64,000 nt of DNA from Serinicoccus kebangsaanensis (GTDB lineage Bacteria; Actinomycetota; Actinomycetes; Actinomycetales; Dermatophilaceae), in the NCBI RefSeq assembly GCF_008919445.1, contig NZ_VSLG01000007.1:87304-151303 (forward strand), in the 5' to 3' direction. The position numbers and the translations under genes are program-made. Shown here one piece after another: positions 27,562 through 37,187 of this stretch (position 1 is the first letter of the stretch; every line of letters starts with the position of its first letter). The notes below the pieces were generated by a model, which worked only from the letters and a program-made list of their open reading frames with translations, searched no databases and had not been told where the DNA came from.

Positions 27562-28695
27562 TCAGCCGTGCACGCGGGCGACCCACGCCTGCGGGTCGGC
27601 GATCTCGGTGGGTCGGGGCAGGGTCTCCGGCGCGGTCCAGACCCGGTTGAAGCCGTCCACCCCCACCTGGTCCACGACCCCGCGCACGAAGGCCGCGCCG
27701 TCCTTGTACTGCCGCATCTTGGCCTCCATGCCCAGCAGGCGGCGCAGCACCTTGTCGACGTTGCCCGCCCCCTTGCGGCGCTCGGTGAAGCGCCGACGGA
27801 TGTCCGCCACCGTCGGGATGACCTCCGGACCGACCTCGTCCATCACCACGTCCGCGTGCCCCTCGAGGAGGGACATGATCGCGGTCACCTCGGCCAGCTT
27901 CTCCCGCTGCTCCGGCGTGGCCACCACCTGGGTGATGTCCTGCTCGCCGCGGATCACGCCCGGCAGCGCGGACACGATCTCGGCCATCCGCTGCCCCAGC
28001 TCCTCCGGCTCCGGCATGACCCGCGCCCCCATGCCGCGCACCCGCTCGATCAGGTGCTCCCGCAGCCAGGGCACCGCCGTGAACTGCACCCGGTGGGTCT
28101 CCTCGTGGACCGCGACCCACAGCCGGAAGTCGCCCGGGTCGACCTCGAGCTCCCGCTCGGCCGCGAGGATGTTGGGGGCCACGAACATCAGCGCGGGCGT
28201 GCCCTGCGGCGCCAGGTCGTACTGCCCCAGGACCTTGGTGGAGATCCAGGACAGCAGCCCGGCCACCTCGGTGCCCGTCACCTTCGCCGAGATCGACTGC
28301 GAGGTGGCACCGAGCTCGGGCAGCTCCCGCCCGGCCCGCTCGGCGCGGGCGCGGTCGGCGACCCGCTTCTTGGCCACCACCTCGTCGAGGACGGGTGCCA
28401 GCATCGCCCCCATCGAGGCGGAGTTCGCCCGGATCCAGCCGGCACGGTCCACGACCAGCGCGTCCGGGGTACCCGGTGGCGTCGACAGCCGGGCGGTCCG
28501 CGCGACCGGGTCCACGGCCCGCGCGGCCGCGGACCGCAGGTCGGCCACGAGCCCGGCGATCTCAGCCCGGCTCGCCCTCGGCCCGGCCGGCGCCAGGCGG
28601 GACGCGGCAGCGGCCGCGAAGTCCCAGTCGACCAGCGCGCTGCCGCGCACCTCGTCCAGCGGCTCGTCGGCGGCCCGCGTCACGTCCTCGCTCAT
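27562..28695 (-). CDS. Zinc-dependent metalloprotease (zincin_2 / DUF2342 family)
   Basis: This 377-residue protein of the actinobacterial DUF2342 family is sometimes annotated as 'coenzyme F420 biosynthesis associated'. The zincin signature is VAVHEETHRVQF, with the third ligand region likely in LLEGHADVVMDEVG. APNILAAERELEVDP and LRRLLGMEAKMRQY are also typical. No signal peptide is visible, so it should be cytoplasmic; the physiological substrate is unknown. It sits between dacB and tilS, as in mycobacteria (Rv3626c). Confidence 0.88.
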   Translation of the reverse strand: MSEDVTRAADEPLDEVRGSALVDWDFAAAAASRLAPAGPRASRAEIAGLVADLRSAAARAVDPVARTARLSTPPGTPDALVVDRAGWIRANSASMGAMLAPVLDEVVAKKRVADRARAERAGRELPELGATSQSISAKVTGTEVAGLLSWISTKVLGQYDLAPQGTPALMFVAPNILAAERELEVDPGDFRLWVAVHEETHRVQFTAVPWLREHLIERVRGMGARVMPEPEELGQRMAEIVSALPGVIRGEQDITQVVATPEQREKLAEVTAIMSLLEGHADVVMDEVGPEVIPTVADIRRRFTERRKGAGNVDKVLRRLLGMEAKMRQYKDGAAFVRGVVDQVGVDGFNRVWTAPETLPRPTEIADPQAWVARVHG

Positions 28696-28785
28696 CCCCC
28701 GACGGTATGCCGTGGCCCGCCGCTGCGGCGACCCGGGCCGTCCGGCGGGCGACGGCGGGTGGTCACCCCGCCACGTCCGTCCCGG

Positions 28786-30267
28786 CTAGCACCCGCACCG
28801 GGCGAGCTCGGCGACGACCTCGTCCAGCACCGACGCCGCCTCGATCGCGGCCGAACCCTCCTCGATGTCGTCGGCGGTGAGGGCATACACCAGCAGCCGG
28901 CCGTCCCGGCTGACCACCGTCCCGGCGAGCGAGCTGACCCCGGGCAGGGAGCCGGTCTTGGCGCGAGCGGTGCCCACCGCGGGGTCGTGCCGGTCCAGGT
29001 GGAAGCGGGTCGCGAGGGTGCCGGTGTAGCCGGCGATCGGCAGCCCTCCCGCGGCCAGCACCTCCTGCAGCTCCGGGTGGGACCCGTCCGCGCCCGCCAC
29101 GAGCACGTCGGCGACGACCTGCACCGGGATGAGCGTGCCGTCGGACAGGCCGCTGGCGTCCACGATCTGCACCCCGGCCATGTCCATCCCGTAGTCCTCG
29201 GCGATGGTCTGCCGGATCCACGTCGTGACCGCCTCCTGGTCGGCGCTCCCGCCGTCGGCGGTCGCGGCCTGCCGGGCGAGCTGCTCCACCATCGCGTTGT
29301 CGCTGGTCGCGAGGGCCAGGGCCAGCACGTCGCGGGCCGCCGCGGACTCGACGCTGGCCAGCTCGGTCGCGTCCTGCGGCGCCTGCACCTCGTCCGCCCG
29401 GGTGTCCCCGTCCCCGGCGCCGACGACCTCGACACCCTCCTCGGCCAGCGCGTCCCGGAAGACCCGCGCCACCTGCTGCTCCGGCGAGGTCGGCGAGGGG
29501 TTGAACGGGGTGGCCCGGTCGCCGGACCGCCCGAGCTGCACGATCCGACCGCTCCACCCCTCGCGCACCCAGTGCTCGGACCAGGTCGGCATCTCGTGCG
29601 GGCCGGGCACGTGGGACAGGTCGAGGCTCACCCGCACCGGGGTCTCGGCGTCGGTCAGCGCCGCCGCGGTCTGTGCCGCCAGGTCGGCGATCCCGGCGTG
29701 CCCGGCGACGGCCTCGGGGTCCCCCGCCCCGTCGGCGAGCAGCATGTCGCCGCCCGCGACGAGGACCACCTCGTCCGGCTCCGCGCCGGACACCACCCTC
29801 GTGGTGAAGGTGTGGTCGCCGTCCAGACCGGTGACGATCGCGGCGGCCGCCAGCAGCTTGGTCGTCGAGGCCGGCGTCACCAGTCGCCCCGCGTTGCGGT
29901 CGGCCAGCGCCTCCCCCGTCAGCGCGTCCCGGATGGCGACGGCACGGCGGTTGGTACCCCCGAGCCAGGTGCTGGCGAGCTCGTCGTCGATCTCGTCGGC
30001 GAGGCGCTCCGGGTCGGGCACCGGGCCGGCGGACACCGGACCCAGCACACCCGTCGGGGCGGACACGCGGGGACGCACCTCCGCCGGGCTGGTGGGCGCC
30101 TCGGCGGTGCTCTCCACCGCGTCCGAGGTGGAGGTGGTCGCGTCGTCGTCGACCGCGCGCGGGACGGCGACCGAGGGCACCGCGGCCCCGCTCAGCAGCG
30201 CCACCGCGGAGACCGCCGCCAGGGCATACCGTGGTCGGCGTCGGTGCGTGCGGCGCGGGTGCGTCAC
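28786..30267 (-). CDS. dacB: D-alanyl-D-alanine carboxypeptidase/endopeptidase (PBP4, DacB)
   Basis: Exported low-molecular-weight penicillin-binding protein. The 493 residues begin with a basic region and signal peptide (to about 35). The S13 motifs are STTK (SxxK, in TPASTTKLLAAA), SDN (ATSDNAMVEQ) and KTG (ARAKTGSLPG). It trims or cleaves peptidoglycan cross-links. The start is GTG 30267. The protein ends in RCGC, with two Cys four residues from the end, which is unusual. Divergent from ppa. Confidence 0.93.
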   Translation of the reverse strand: MTHPRRTHRRRPRYALAAVSAVALLSGAAVPSVAVPRAVDDDATTSTSDAVESTAEAPTSPAEVRPRVSAPTGVLGPVSAGPVPDPERLADEIDDELASTWLGGTNRRAVAIRDALTGEALADRNAGRLVTPASTTKLLAAAAIVTGLDGDHTFTTRVVSGAEPDEVVLVAGGDMLLADGAGDPEAVAGHAGIADLAAQTAAALTDAETPVRVSLDLSHVPGPHEMPTWSEHWVREGWSGRIVQLGRSGDRATPFNPSPTSPEQQVARVFRDALAEEGVEVVGAGDGDTRADEVQAPQDATELASVESAAARDVLALALATSDNAMVEQLARQAATADGGSADQEAVTTWIRQTIAEDYGMDMAGVQIVDASGLSDGTLIPVQVVADVLVAGADGSHPELQEVLAAGGLPIAGYTGTLATRFHLDRHDPAVGTARAKTGSLPGVSSLAGTVVSRDGRLLVYALTADDIEEGSAAIEAASVLDEVVAELARCGC

Positions 30268-30358
30268 GGGCGTGCTCGACCTCCGTCGTCAAGACCCTCC
30301 AGGATGAGGGACACTGAGGGTCGAGCCTATGCCGTCCCCGAGCCAGAGAGAGCAGCAG

Positions 30359-30877
30359 ATGCAGTTCGACGTGACGATCGAGATCCCGCAGGGCAGCCGC
30401 AACAAGTACGAGGTCGACCACGAGACCGGGCGCATCCGGCTGGACCGCATGCTGTTCACCGCCACCCGCTACCCGGCCGACTACGGCTACATCGAGGAGA
30501 CCCTCGGCGAGGACGGCGACCCGCTGGACGCGTTGGTGCTGCTGGACGAGCCGACCTGGCCCGGCTGCCTCGTGCTGGCGCGACCGATCGGCATGTTCCA
30601 CATGCGGGACGAGGCGGGTGGCGACGACAAGATCATCTGCGTCCCCGCCGAGGACCCGCGCAAGATGGCGATCCAGAGCCTGGACGACATCGGCACCCAC
30701 ACCCGGCTGGAGATCCAGCACTTCTTCGAGGTCTACAAGGACCTGGAGCCGGGCAAGTCCGTGGAGGGGGCCCACTGGGCCGGCCGCGAGGAGGCCGAGC
30801 AGTGCTACCAGGAGGCGGTCAGGCGGGCGCAGGAGCACGGCGTCTCCACCGCGCGCTGGCCGATGCCCAAGCACTGA
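30359..30877 (+). CDS. ppa: Inorganic pyrophosphatase (family I)
   Basis: Hydrolyses pyrophosphate to phosphate, pulling biosynthetic reactions forward. The 172 residues include [42 protein letters not shown] (the metal-binding acid cluster) and the PAEDPRK region. ATG 30359 starts the conserved [12 protein letters not shown]; an ATG ten codons earlier is rejected because the added residues are non-conserved. Confidence 0.97.
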   Translation: MQFDVTIEIPQGSRNKYEVDHETGRIRLDRMLFTATRYPADYGYIEETLGEDGDPLDALVLLDEPTWPGCLVLARPIGMFHMRDEAGGDDKIICVPAEDPRKMAIQSLDDIGTHTRLEIQHFFEVYKDLEPGKSVEGAHWAGREEAEQCYQEAVRRAQEHGVSTARWPMPKH

Positions 30878-30892
30878 CCTCGCTCCTCCCGC

Positions 30893-30912
30893 GGCGCCGT
30901 GACCTCGGCGCC
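30893..30912 (+). terminator. ppa terminator
   Basis: GGCGCCG (30893-30899) pairs with CGGCGCC (30906-30912) across a 6-nt loop, 16 bp after the ppa stop. Confidence 0.6.
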
Positions 30913-31061
30913 CGGGAACCGGACGGGGCAGGTCGCCGTCGTAACTGGTGAGCGGGGACACGTGCCCCGCCGCCACCGCGCTAGGCTTGAGGGCGCAGGG
31001 CCACCGGCCGAGGTGGTGACGACGGGCGCGGGACGACGCGCCACAAGCAAGGGGAACCGAT

Positions 31062-32594
31062 ATGACGAGCGCGACCGAGACGACCGCCGACGACGTGACC
31101 GAGGGGGGTCGCAAGACGCCGTGGCTGCTCATCGGCGGCGGTGTCGCCGCTGCTGCCGTGATCGGGGGCGGCACCGCGGCCGCCCTGATGATGGGCGGCG
31201 GCGGGGACCGACCGGACAGCGTGCTGCCGGGTGAGGTGGCGGCCTACGCCCAGATCGACCTCGACCCGGCCGCGGGACAGAAGGTGGCTGCGGTCCGCTT
31301 CTTCCAGGGCCTGGACAGCGACTTGGAGCAGCGCCTGGCCGACGGCGAGTGGCGCGAGTGGGTCTGGGAGCAGATCGAGGCCGAGGGCGAGGTCCCCGCG
31401 GACCTGTCCTTCGAGGAGGACATCGAGCCCTGGCTCGGCGACCGGGCCGGCCTGGCGATGCTGCCCGCCGGCGAGGGCGAGGAGCCGGCCATGGCGGTGG
31501 CGCTCCAGGTCAAGGACGGCGACGCCGCGATCGCCTTCCTCGACGAGCACCTGAGCGAGGAGGCCGACGAGGTCGGCTACTACCTCGAGGGTGACTACGT
31601 CGTCTTCAGCCAGGCGAGCACCCTGGATGCGGTGCGCTCGGCCGCCGAGGCCGGCAGCCTCGCGGACAACGAGTCCTTCACCTCCGACATGGAGGCGCTC
31701 GGCGAGGCCGGGATCATGGCCATGTGGGCCGACATGTCGATGCTCGACGACATCGACCCGAGCAGCCTCAACCCCAGCCTGGAGATGACCGAGGAGCAGC
31801 TCGGGATGGGCGCGGAGCAGCCCGAGATCACCGGTCGGGTGGCCGCCACCGTGCGGCTCACGCCGGACGCGATCGAGATGCACGGCGTCAGCCGGGACGT
31901 CGCCGGGGTGGAGATGAGCCCCGCGGGCGAGACCGACTCCCTCATCACCCAGCTCCCGGCGGACACCGCCGTGGCGCTCTCGCTGGAGAGCGGCAGCAGC
32001 ATGGTGCAGTCGATGTGGGACTACTACTCCGAGGACTACTCCGAGCAGCTGCAGGAGGCCGCGGCCGCCGCCGAGGCGGAGGGCTTCTCCCTGCCGGACG
32101 ACCTCAAGGTCGCGCTCGGTGAGTCGATGAGCCTGGCCGTCGGCCCCGACATCGTCGGCGCGGTCATGAACATGTCGCAGACCGACCCGAGCGTGCCGGC
32201 CCTGCCGCTGGCCTACCGGGTCACCACCGACACCGAGCGGGCACAGCAGCTGCTCAACGACAACGGCATGGGCGCCGGTGTGCTCGTCACCCGCGAGGAC
32301 GACGGCACCCTGACCCTCGGCACCGATCAGTCCTACGTCGACCGGGTCGCCGAGGGCGGGGGTGACACCCTGGGCGACAGCGACCTGTTCACCCGGGCGG
32401 TCGCCGACGCGGCGGACGCCCAGTCGACCTTCTACGTCGACGTGGCACCGTTCGAGGAGTTCTACCTGCCCCAGGTCACCGACGAGAAGGCGCGGACCGC
32501 GCTGGAGAAGCTCGCCGCGATCGGCGTCTCGAACGTCGTCGAGGAGGGTGGCGACGGCCGCTTCACCATGCGGATGGTGGCCGACGAGGAGTGA
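31062..32594 (+). CDS. DUF3352 membrane-anchored protein
   Basis: The 510 residues have one N-terminal hydrophobic segment (about 20-44, WLLIGGGVAAAAVIGGGTAAALMM) followed by a large acidic extracellular part. It matches the actinobacterial DUF3352 family in overall pattern (SVLPGEVAAYAQIDLDPAAGQKVAAVRFF near the start, PADTAVALSLESGS in the middle). The function of the family is unknown. A -10-like TAGGCT about 75 bp upstream and an AAGGGGA ribosome-binding site precede ATG 31062. Two hairpin terminators follow. Confidence 0.82.
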   Translation: MTSATETTADDVTEGGRKTPWLLIGGGVAAAAVIGGGTAAALMMGGGGDRPDSVLPGEVAAYAQIDLDPAAGQKVAAVRFFQGLDSDLEQRLADGEWREWVWEQIEAEGEVPADLSFEEDIEPWLGDRAGLAMLPAGEGEEPAMAVALQVKDGDAAIAFLDEHLSEEADEVGYYLEGDYVVFSQASTLDAVRSAAEAGSLADNESFTSDMEALGEAGIMAMWADMSMLDDIDPSSLNPSLEMTEEQLGMGAEQPEITGRVAATVRLTPDAIEMHGVSRDVAGVEMSPAGETDSLITQLPADTAVALSLESGSSMVQSMWDYYSEDYSEQLQEAAAAAEAEGFSLPDDLKVALGESMSLAVGPDIVGAVMNMSQTDPSVPALPLAYRVTTDTERAQQLLNDNGMGAGVLVTREDDGTLTLGTDQSYVDRVAEGGGDTLGDSDLFTRAVADAADAQSTFYVDVAPFEEFYLPQVTDEKARTALEKLAAIGVSNVVEEGGDGRFTMRMVADEE

Positions 32595-32600
32595 GGACGA

Positions 32601-32674
32601 GGCGCTGCGGCACGGTCCGCAGCGCCGCGCACGTCCGCGAGCGGTCCCCGGCACCTGTGCCGGGGGCCGCTCGC
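32601..32674 (+). terminator. Tandem terminator hairpins after DUF3352 gene
   Basis: The first hairpin is a perfect 10-bp stem GGCGCTGCGG/CCGCAGCGCC (32601-32626). The second is a 17-bp stem from GCGAGCGG at 32637 to CCGCTCGC at 32674, with one mismatch. They lie just before the tRNA gene. Confidence 0.8.
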
Positions 32675-32750
32675 CCGTTCCGGTCCGACGCAGGTTTGGG
32701 GCGGGCCCACCTCGTTCGGTATCCTCGTCGGGTTGCCCTCCGGGCAGCGC

Positions 32751-32824
32751 GCCGCCTTAGCTCAGTCGGCCAGAGCGATTCACTCGTAATGAATAGGTCG
32801 GGGGTTCGATTCCCCCAGGCGGCT
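32751..32824 (+). tRNA. tRNA-Thr (anticodon CGT)
   Basis: A 74-nt cloverleaf. The acceptor stem is GCCGCCT/AGGCGGC, the D arm starts GCTCAGTCGGCCAGAGC, the anticodon stem is ATTCA/TGAAT with loop CTCGTAA, and the T arm is GGGGG-TTCGATT-CCCCC. Anticodon CGT (34-36) reads ACG, so it is a threonine tRNA. CCA is not encoded. A terminator follows at 32837-32871. Confidence 0.97.
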
Positions 32825-32836
32825 CCCACAGCAGCA

Positions 32837-32871
32837 CACCGACGCCCTCGCATCCCGCGGGGGCGTCGGTG
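32837..32871. terminator. Terminator between tRNA-Thr and the hydrolase gene
   Basis: CACCGACGCCC (32837-32847) pairs with GGGCGTCGGTG (32861-32871) and is followed by TTCTCT on the plus strand. It can serve the tRNA and the converging hydrolase gene. Confidence 0.8.
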
Positions 32872-32877
32872 CTTCTC

Positions 32878-34449
32878 TCAGCAGGTGGTGCCCTCCTCGG
32901 GCACGGTGCCCTCGAGCAGATAGGCGTCGACCACGTCGTCGATGCAGTCGTTGGAGCGACCGTAGGCCGTGTGCCCGTCACCGTCGTAGGTCAGCAGCAC
33001 GCCGGAGTCCAGGGTCTCGGCGAGACCCTCGGCCCACTCGTAGGGGGTCGCCGGGTCACGGGTCGTGCCGATGACCAGGATCGGGTCCGCGCCCGCCGCG
33101 GAGTAGTCCTCCACGGTCTCCACCGCCTCGGCCGGCCAGAACGCGCACGCCCCCTCACCCGCGAGGTACCGGCCCCACGTCCGGGACGCCTCCTCGAACT
33201 GCTGCTCCACCGCGGCGGAGTCGAGGTCCTCCCCGTCGGCGTCCACGGGCCGGTCCAGGCAGTTGACCGCGTAGATCGCCTGCATGGTGTTGCCGTCGTA
33301 GCTGCCGTCGCTGCCGCGGCTGGCGTAGAGGTTCGCCAGGAACATCATGATCGTCCCGTCCCCGTCGAAGGCCCGCTCGAAGGCCTGCGTCAGCAGCGGC
33401 CAGTACTGCTCGGTGTACATCGCCGCGATGATGCCGTACATGCCCCAGCCCTCGGTCAGCTCCGGCGCGGCGTCGCCCTCGACCGGGAGGGGCGCGGTGT
33501 CCAGCTCGTCCAGGAAGGCCGGGATGCGCGCCATGGCCGACTCCACGTCACTGCCGAGCGGGCACTCGCCGCTCGCGACGCAGTTCTCGACGTAGGCCCG
33601 GGTGGCCCGCTCGAACCCCGCCGCCTGGCCCAGCCCCATCTCCAGCTCGCTCAGGTCCGGCTCGATCGCACCGTCCAGCACCAGGGCTCCGACCCGGTCG
33701 GGGAAGAGCGAGGCATAGGTGGTGCCCAGGAAGGTGCCGTAGGACGCGCCGTAGTAATCGAGCTGCTCCTCGCCCAGCGCGGCGCGCAGGACGTCGATGT
33801 CGCGGGCGGCCTCCACCGTCGAGACGTGACCCAGCAGGTCCGGTGCGCTCTCGCCGCAGGCCTGGGCGAAGTCCTCGACCAGCTGGGTCGAGGCCTCCTC
33901 CTCGGCGGCGTCGTCCGGCGAGGGGTCGGAGGAGAGGAACTCATCCATCTGCTCGTCCTCGAAGCAGGTCACCGGCGCCGAGCGCCCGACGCCGCGCGGG
34001 TCGAAGCCGACGACGTCGTAGGCCTCCCGGACCTCGCCCGAGATGGCCATCCCCGACATCATCGCGTAGTCCACGCCCGAGGCCCCCGGGCCCCCGGGGT
34101 TGACCACCAGGGAGCCGGTGGCCTCACCCGAGGCCGGCGAGCGCAGCAGCGCCAGGTCGATGGTCTGCCCGTCCGGCTCCGCGTAGTCCATCGGGACGGT
34201 GAGCGAGGCACACTCGAAGTCGCCCTGGCAGCTGCTCCACGTCAGACGCTGCGAGTAGTAGTCCTCGAGCCCCTCGGGCGCACCGTCGGCCAACGGGGTC
34301 GAGGTCGCGGTCGGCCCGGCCGACCCGCCCTCCGACGTCGCCTGCCCGTCCGCCGGCTCGTCGGTGTCCGGAGCCCCGGGCGTGCAGGCCACCACCACCG
34401 AGAGCGCACTCAGGCCGGCCACCAGCCTGGCCGTCGTCGAGATCCGCAC
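32878..34449 (-). CDS. Exported alpha/beta-hydrolase, tripeptidyl-aminopeptidase-like lipoprotein
   Basis: The 523 residues begin with a lipoprotein-type signal (LVAGLSALSVVVACTPG, lipid-modified Cys at about 22). A Ser/Thr/Gly-rich linker precedes the hydrolase domain: the oxyanion region is VVNPGGPGASG, the nucleophile is in YYGASYGTFLGT, and the TAP-like C-terminal domain has VIGTTRDPATPYEWAEGLA and DGDGHTAYG with the catalytic Asp and His. It resembles the Streptomyces secreted tripeptidyl aminopeptidases and mycobacterial CaeA-type hydrolases; the true substrate is unknown. Confidence 0.9.
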   Translation of the reverse strand: MRISTTARLVAGLSALSVVVACTPGAPDTDEPADGQATSEGGSAGPTATSTPLADGAPEGLEDYYSQRLTWSSCQGDFECASLTVPMDYAEPDGQTIDLALLRSPASGEATGSLVVNPGGPGASGVDYAMMSGMAISGEVREAYDVVGFDPRGVGRSAPVTCFEDEQMDEFLSSDPSPDDAAEEEASTQLVEDFAQACGESAPDLLGHVSTVEAARDIDVLRAALGEEQLDYYGASYGTFLGTTYASLFPDRVGALVLDGAIEPDLSELEMGLGQAAGFERATRAYVENCVASGECPLGSDVESAMARIPAFLDELDTAPLPVEGDAAPELTEGWGMYGIIAAMYTEQYWPLLTQAFERAFDGDGTIMMFLANLYASRGSDGSYDGNTMQAIYAVNCLDRPVDADGEDLDSAAVEQQFEEASRTWGRYLAGEGACAFWPAEAVETVEDYSAAGADPILVIGTTRDPATPYEWAEGLAETLDSGVLLTYDGDGHTAYGRSNDCIDDVVDAYLLEGTVPEEGTTC

Positions 34450-34476
34450 GTCGGATGTCCTCCCTCGCTCGTCGTC

Positions 34477-35634
34477 TCACCCCCGGGGCAAGAGCAACCC
34501 AATCATCATCGCTTCCAGGACCAGCAGCGGCGCGCCGTTGGCGATGAGCCGCTGCCGCGCCTCGCCGATCGTCTCCAGCGCGAGCAACAGCTGCTCCGCA
34601 GAGAAGGAACGAGCGAGCAGCTGGATCTGCTCCGGCTCGCTCGCGTTGACCCGGTCCAGCCCCGACCCGGCGGTGACGAGCAGGGCGTCCCGGTAGACCG
34701 AGGCGAGGTCGGTCAGGGCGGCGTCGATGCTGTCGTGCTGCTGCCGCCTGGCCTCCGCCTTGAGCCGGTCGTCCAGCCGGCGCAGGTGGGCCCGCACCGA
34801 GGGAGGCTGGGTGCGGGCGGTGAGGTCGGCACCGAGCTGGGTCAGCAGCTCGCGACGCTGCTCCTCGGCGTGGTCCGCGGACGTGGCCTTGGCCCCCTCG
34901 CCGGCCTCGTCCACCAGGTCCTGCGCCGCGCGCAGGGCGTCACCGAGCGAGGCCAGGCCGGTCGGGATCGAGGTGATCTCGCGGCGCCGCGCGCGGGCGT
35001 GCTCGTCGGTGGCCAGCCTCCTGGCGATCCCGATGTGGCTCTGCGCGGCGCGGGCGGCGTAGTGCGCCATGGACGGGTCGATCCCGTCCCGTGAGATGAG
35101 CAGGTCGGCGACGGCGTGCGGCGAGGGGGTGCCCAGCCGCACGTGACGGCACCGGGACCGGACGGTCACGAGCACGTCCTCCAGCGAGGGTGCGCACAGC
35201 ATCCAGACCGTGCGGGCGGTGGGCTCCTCCAGCGACTTCAGCAGGGTGTTGGCCGAGTGGTCGTTGAGCCGGTCGGCGTCCTCGACGACCATCACCCGCC
35301 AGCGTCCCAGGCTGGGTCGTGCCTGCGCCTCCAGGACCAGCTCCCGCGCCTCGCCGACCTTGATGAAGGTCTGGTCGGTGTCGACGACGCGGACGTCGGG
35401 ATGACTGCCGGCCATCACCATCCGGCACGGCTGGCACTCCCCGCAGCCGACCTGGACGCCGCCCGCCCCCTCGCACTGCAGGGCGGCGGCGAAGGTGCGG
35501 GCCGCGACCGACCTGCCCGAGCCCGGTGGTCCGGTGAACAACCAGGCATGGGTCATCGCTGCCGGCTCCGTCGACGCCCGCCGCAGCGTGGACACCACGC
35601 GGGGCTGCCCGACCAGCTGGTCGAAGACGCTCAT
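34477..35634 (-). CDS. holB: DNA polymerase III subunit delta'
   Basis: Clamp-loader subunit. The 385 residues carry the AAA+ fold with FTGPPGSGRSVAARTFA (a modified Walker A), a four-Cys zinc module CGECQPC (with an earlier Cys), VVEDADRLNDHSANTLLKSLEEP and the sensor-like RSRCRHVRL. ATG 35634 overlaps the tmk stop, giving the conserved tmk-holB pair. Confidence 0.94.
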   Translation of the reverse strand: MSVFDQLVGQPRVVSTLRRASTEPAAMTHAWLFTGPPGSGRSVAARTFAAALQCEGAGGVQVGCGECQPCRMVMAGSHPDVRVVDTDQTFIKVGEARELVLEAQARPSLGRWRVMVVEDADRLNDHSANTLLKSLEEPTARTVWMLCAPSLEDVLVTVRSRCRHVRLGTPSPHAVADLLISRDGIDPSMAHYAARAAQSHIGIARRLATDEHARARRREITSIPTGLASLGDALRAAQDLVDEAGEGAKATSADHAEEQRRELLTQLGADLTARTQPPSVRAHLRRLDDRLKAEARRQQHDSIDAALTDLASVYRDALLVTAGSGLDRVNASEPEQIQLLARSFSAEQLLLALETIGEARQRLIANGAPLLVLEAMMIGLLLPRG

Positions 35635-36290
35635 CGGCGCTCCAGCAGCTCGCGGACGCGCTCCCGGACGGCCGACTCGATCGCCGGCTGCGGCTCCTGC
35701 GCGTCGAGGACGAGGTAGCGCTCCGGCTGCTGCCCGGCCAGGTCCAGGAAGCCGCGGCGCACCCGGAGGTGGAAGTCGTCGCCCTCCCGCTCCACCCGGT
35801 CGTGCGTCGCGCCACGACGCAGCCGGCCCTGCTCGGGACTGACGTCGAGCACCACGGTCAGGTCGGGGAGCAGCCCCTCCACGGCCCAGAGCGAGAGATC
35901 CCGCACCTCCCCGTGGCCGAGCTCCCGGGCGGCGCCCTGGTAGGCCACGGAGGAGTCGAGGTAGCGGTCCGTGATGACGATCTCGCCCGCCTCGAGCGCC
36001 GGCCGGACCACGGTGGCGACGTGGTGCGCGCGGTCCGCGGCGAAGATCAGCGCCTCCGCCCGCGCGGTGACCGACCCGTCCTCCCCGTGGAGCACCAGCT
36101 CGCGCAGCGAGCGCCCCAGCCCGGTCCCGCCGGGCTCCCGGGTGCGGCGGACGGCATACCCCTGCTCTCCCAGCCAGCGCGCCAGCGCGTCGGCCTGGGT
36201 CGACTTCCCCGCCCCGTCCCCGCCCTCGACCGCGAGGAACAGCCCCCGCCTGCCACCTCGGGGGGCGTCGGCGGGCGGCTGGTCGGTCAC
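35631..36290 (-). CDS. tmk: Thymidylate kinase
   Basis: Phosphorylates dTMP to dTDP. The 219 residues show the P-loop VEGGDGAGKSTQADALA, the DR(Y/H) motif ITDRYLDSSVAYQGAAR and the TREPGGTGLGR loop. The start is GTG 36290. Its stop overlaps the holB start. Confidence 0.96.
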   Translation of the reverse strand: MTDQPPADAPRGGRRGLFLAVEGGDGAGKSTQADALARWLGEQGYAVRRTREPGGTGLGRSLRELVLHGEDGSVTARAEALIFAADRAHHVATVVRPALEAGEIVITDRYLDSSVAYQGAARELGHGEVRDLSLWAVEGLLPDLTVVLDVSPEQGRLRRGATHDRVEREGDDFHLRVRRGFLDLAGQQPERYLVLDAQEPQPAIESAVRERVRELLERR

Positions 36291-36344
36291 GTGGGCAGCC
36301 TACGGGACGGGTGTGACGGTGGCCGCGGCCCTTCCACAGCCGCA

Positions 36345-36382
36345 CCTGACGGCCCTGCCCCCGGTGGGTCAGGGCCGTCAGG
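36345..36382. terminator. Terminator between tmk and the MerR gene
   Basis: A perfect 13-bp stem, CCTGACGGCCCTG (36345-36357) with CAGGGCCGTCAGG (36370-36382), lies 15 bp beyond the MerR/TipAS stop. Confidence 0.85.
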
Positions 36383-36397
36383 GATGGTGTCCGCGGC

Positions 36398-37171
36398 TCA
36401 CGCCCGTGCGGCGTTGGCGACGACGGCGTCCCGCACGAACTGCGCCAGACCGGGCGCGATGTCCTCGTAGGTCTGGGAGAACCGCGGGTCGTCGACGTAC
36501 ATCTGCGCGATGTTGGCGTGCATCTCCCGCGGGCAGTCGTAGAACCACCGGCAGATCTGCTGCCGCGCCTCCTCGGCGGCGTCCATCGCGGCCACCGACG
36601 TGGCGTCCACGTCGCCCTGGAGCAGCTCCACGAAGCGGGCGTTGACCTGGTCCTGCTCGACCTTGATCTGCTCCCACTGCTCCTTGGTGTAGCCCTTGGT
36701 CCGCCGGTTCGACTCCTTCCAGGCGTCGGTCTCGCCCCACCGCTGCTCGGCCTCGGCCTGGTAGTCGTCGAAGTTGTCGGTGAAGCTGTCACCGAAGATC
36801 TCTCGTTGCTCCTCGTGGGTGATCCTGTATCCGCTCATCTCACTCTCCATCGCTGCGTCGATCGACCGCACGAGCTCGGTGAGCTCGCCGATCCGGTCCG
36901 TGATCGTGTCCCGCTGACGGCGCAGGTGCTCGACGACGTCGGCATCCTGCTCCAGCAGCTCGGCCACCTGGTCCAGCCCGAAGCCGAGCCGGCGGTAGAC
37001 GACGACGTGCTGCAGCCGCATCAGGTCGTCCTCGGTGTAGAGGCGGTAGCCGGCGAAGCTGCGCTCGCTGGGCACCACGAGTCCGATCTCGTCGTAGTGG
37101 TGCAGGGTGCGCACGCTGACGCCGACCTGCTCGGCCACCTGGCCGACGGTCGAGCGCTGCAGATCCGTCAT
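36398..37171 (-). CDS. MerR-family regulator with TipAS effector domain
   Basis: The 257-residue regulator has an N-terminal MerR winged helix (VGQVAEQVGVSVRTLHHYDEIGLV), a coiled dimerisation helix, and a C-terminal TipAS domain (about 140-257). The latter ends in FYDCPREMHANIAQMYVDDPRF and RDAVVANAARA, and binds thiopeptides or other cyclic ligands in TipA. Two starts are in frame. ATG 37192 lies inside the -10 hexamer of the gene's own MerR-type promoter, so I choose ATG 37171 (MTDLQRSTVG). The promoter and palindrome at 37188-37218 point to autoregulation. Confidence 0.9.
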   Translation of the reverse strand: MTDLQRSTVGQVAEQVGVSVRTLHHYDEIGLVVPSERSFAGYRLYTEDDLMRLQHVVVYRRLGFGLDQVAELLEQDADVVEHLRRQRDTITDRIGELTELVRSIDAAMESEMSGYRITHEEQREIFGDSFTDNFDDYQAEAEQRWGETDAWKESNRRTKGYTKEQWEQIKVEQDQVNARFVELLQGDVDATSVAAMDAAEEARQQICRWFYDCPREMHANIAQMYVDDPRFSQTYEDIAPGLAQFVRDAVVANAARA

Positions 37172-37187
37172 CTCGATCACGCTCCCG

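Noticed and set aside
26614..30951. A 1445-codon plus-strand open frame across tilS-dacB-ppa
   Set aside because: It is a composite shadow crossing several real genes on the other strand and ppa in another frame; no protein motifs.
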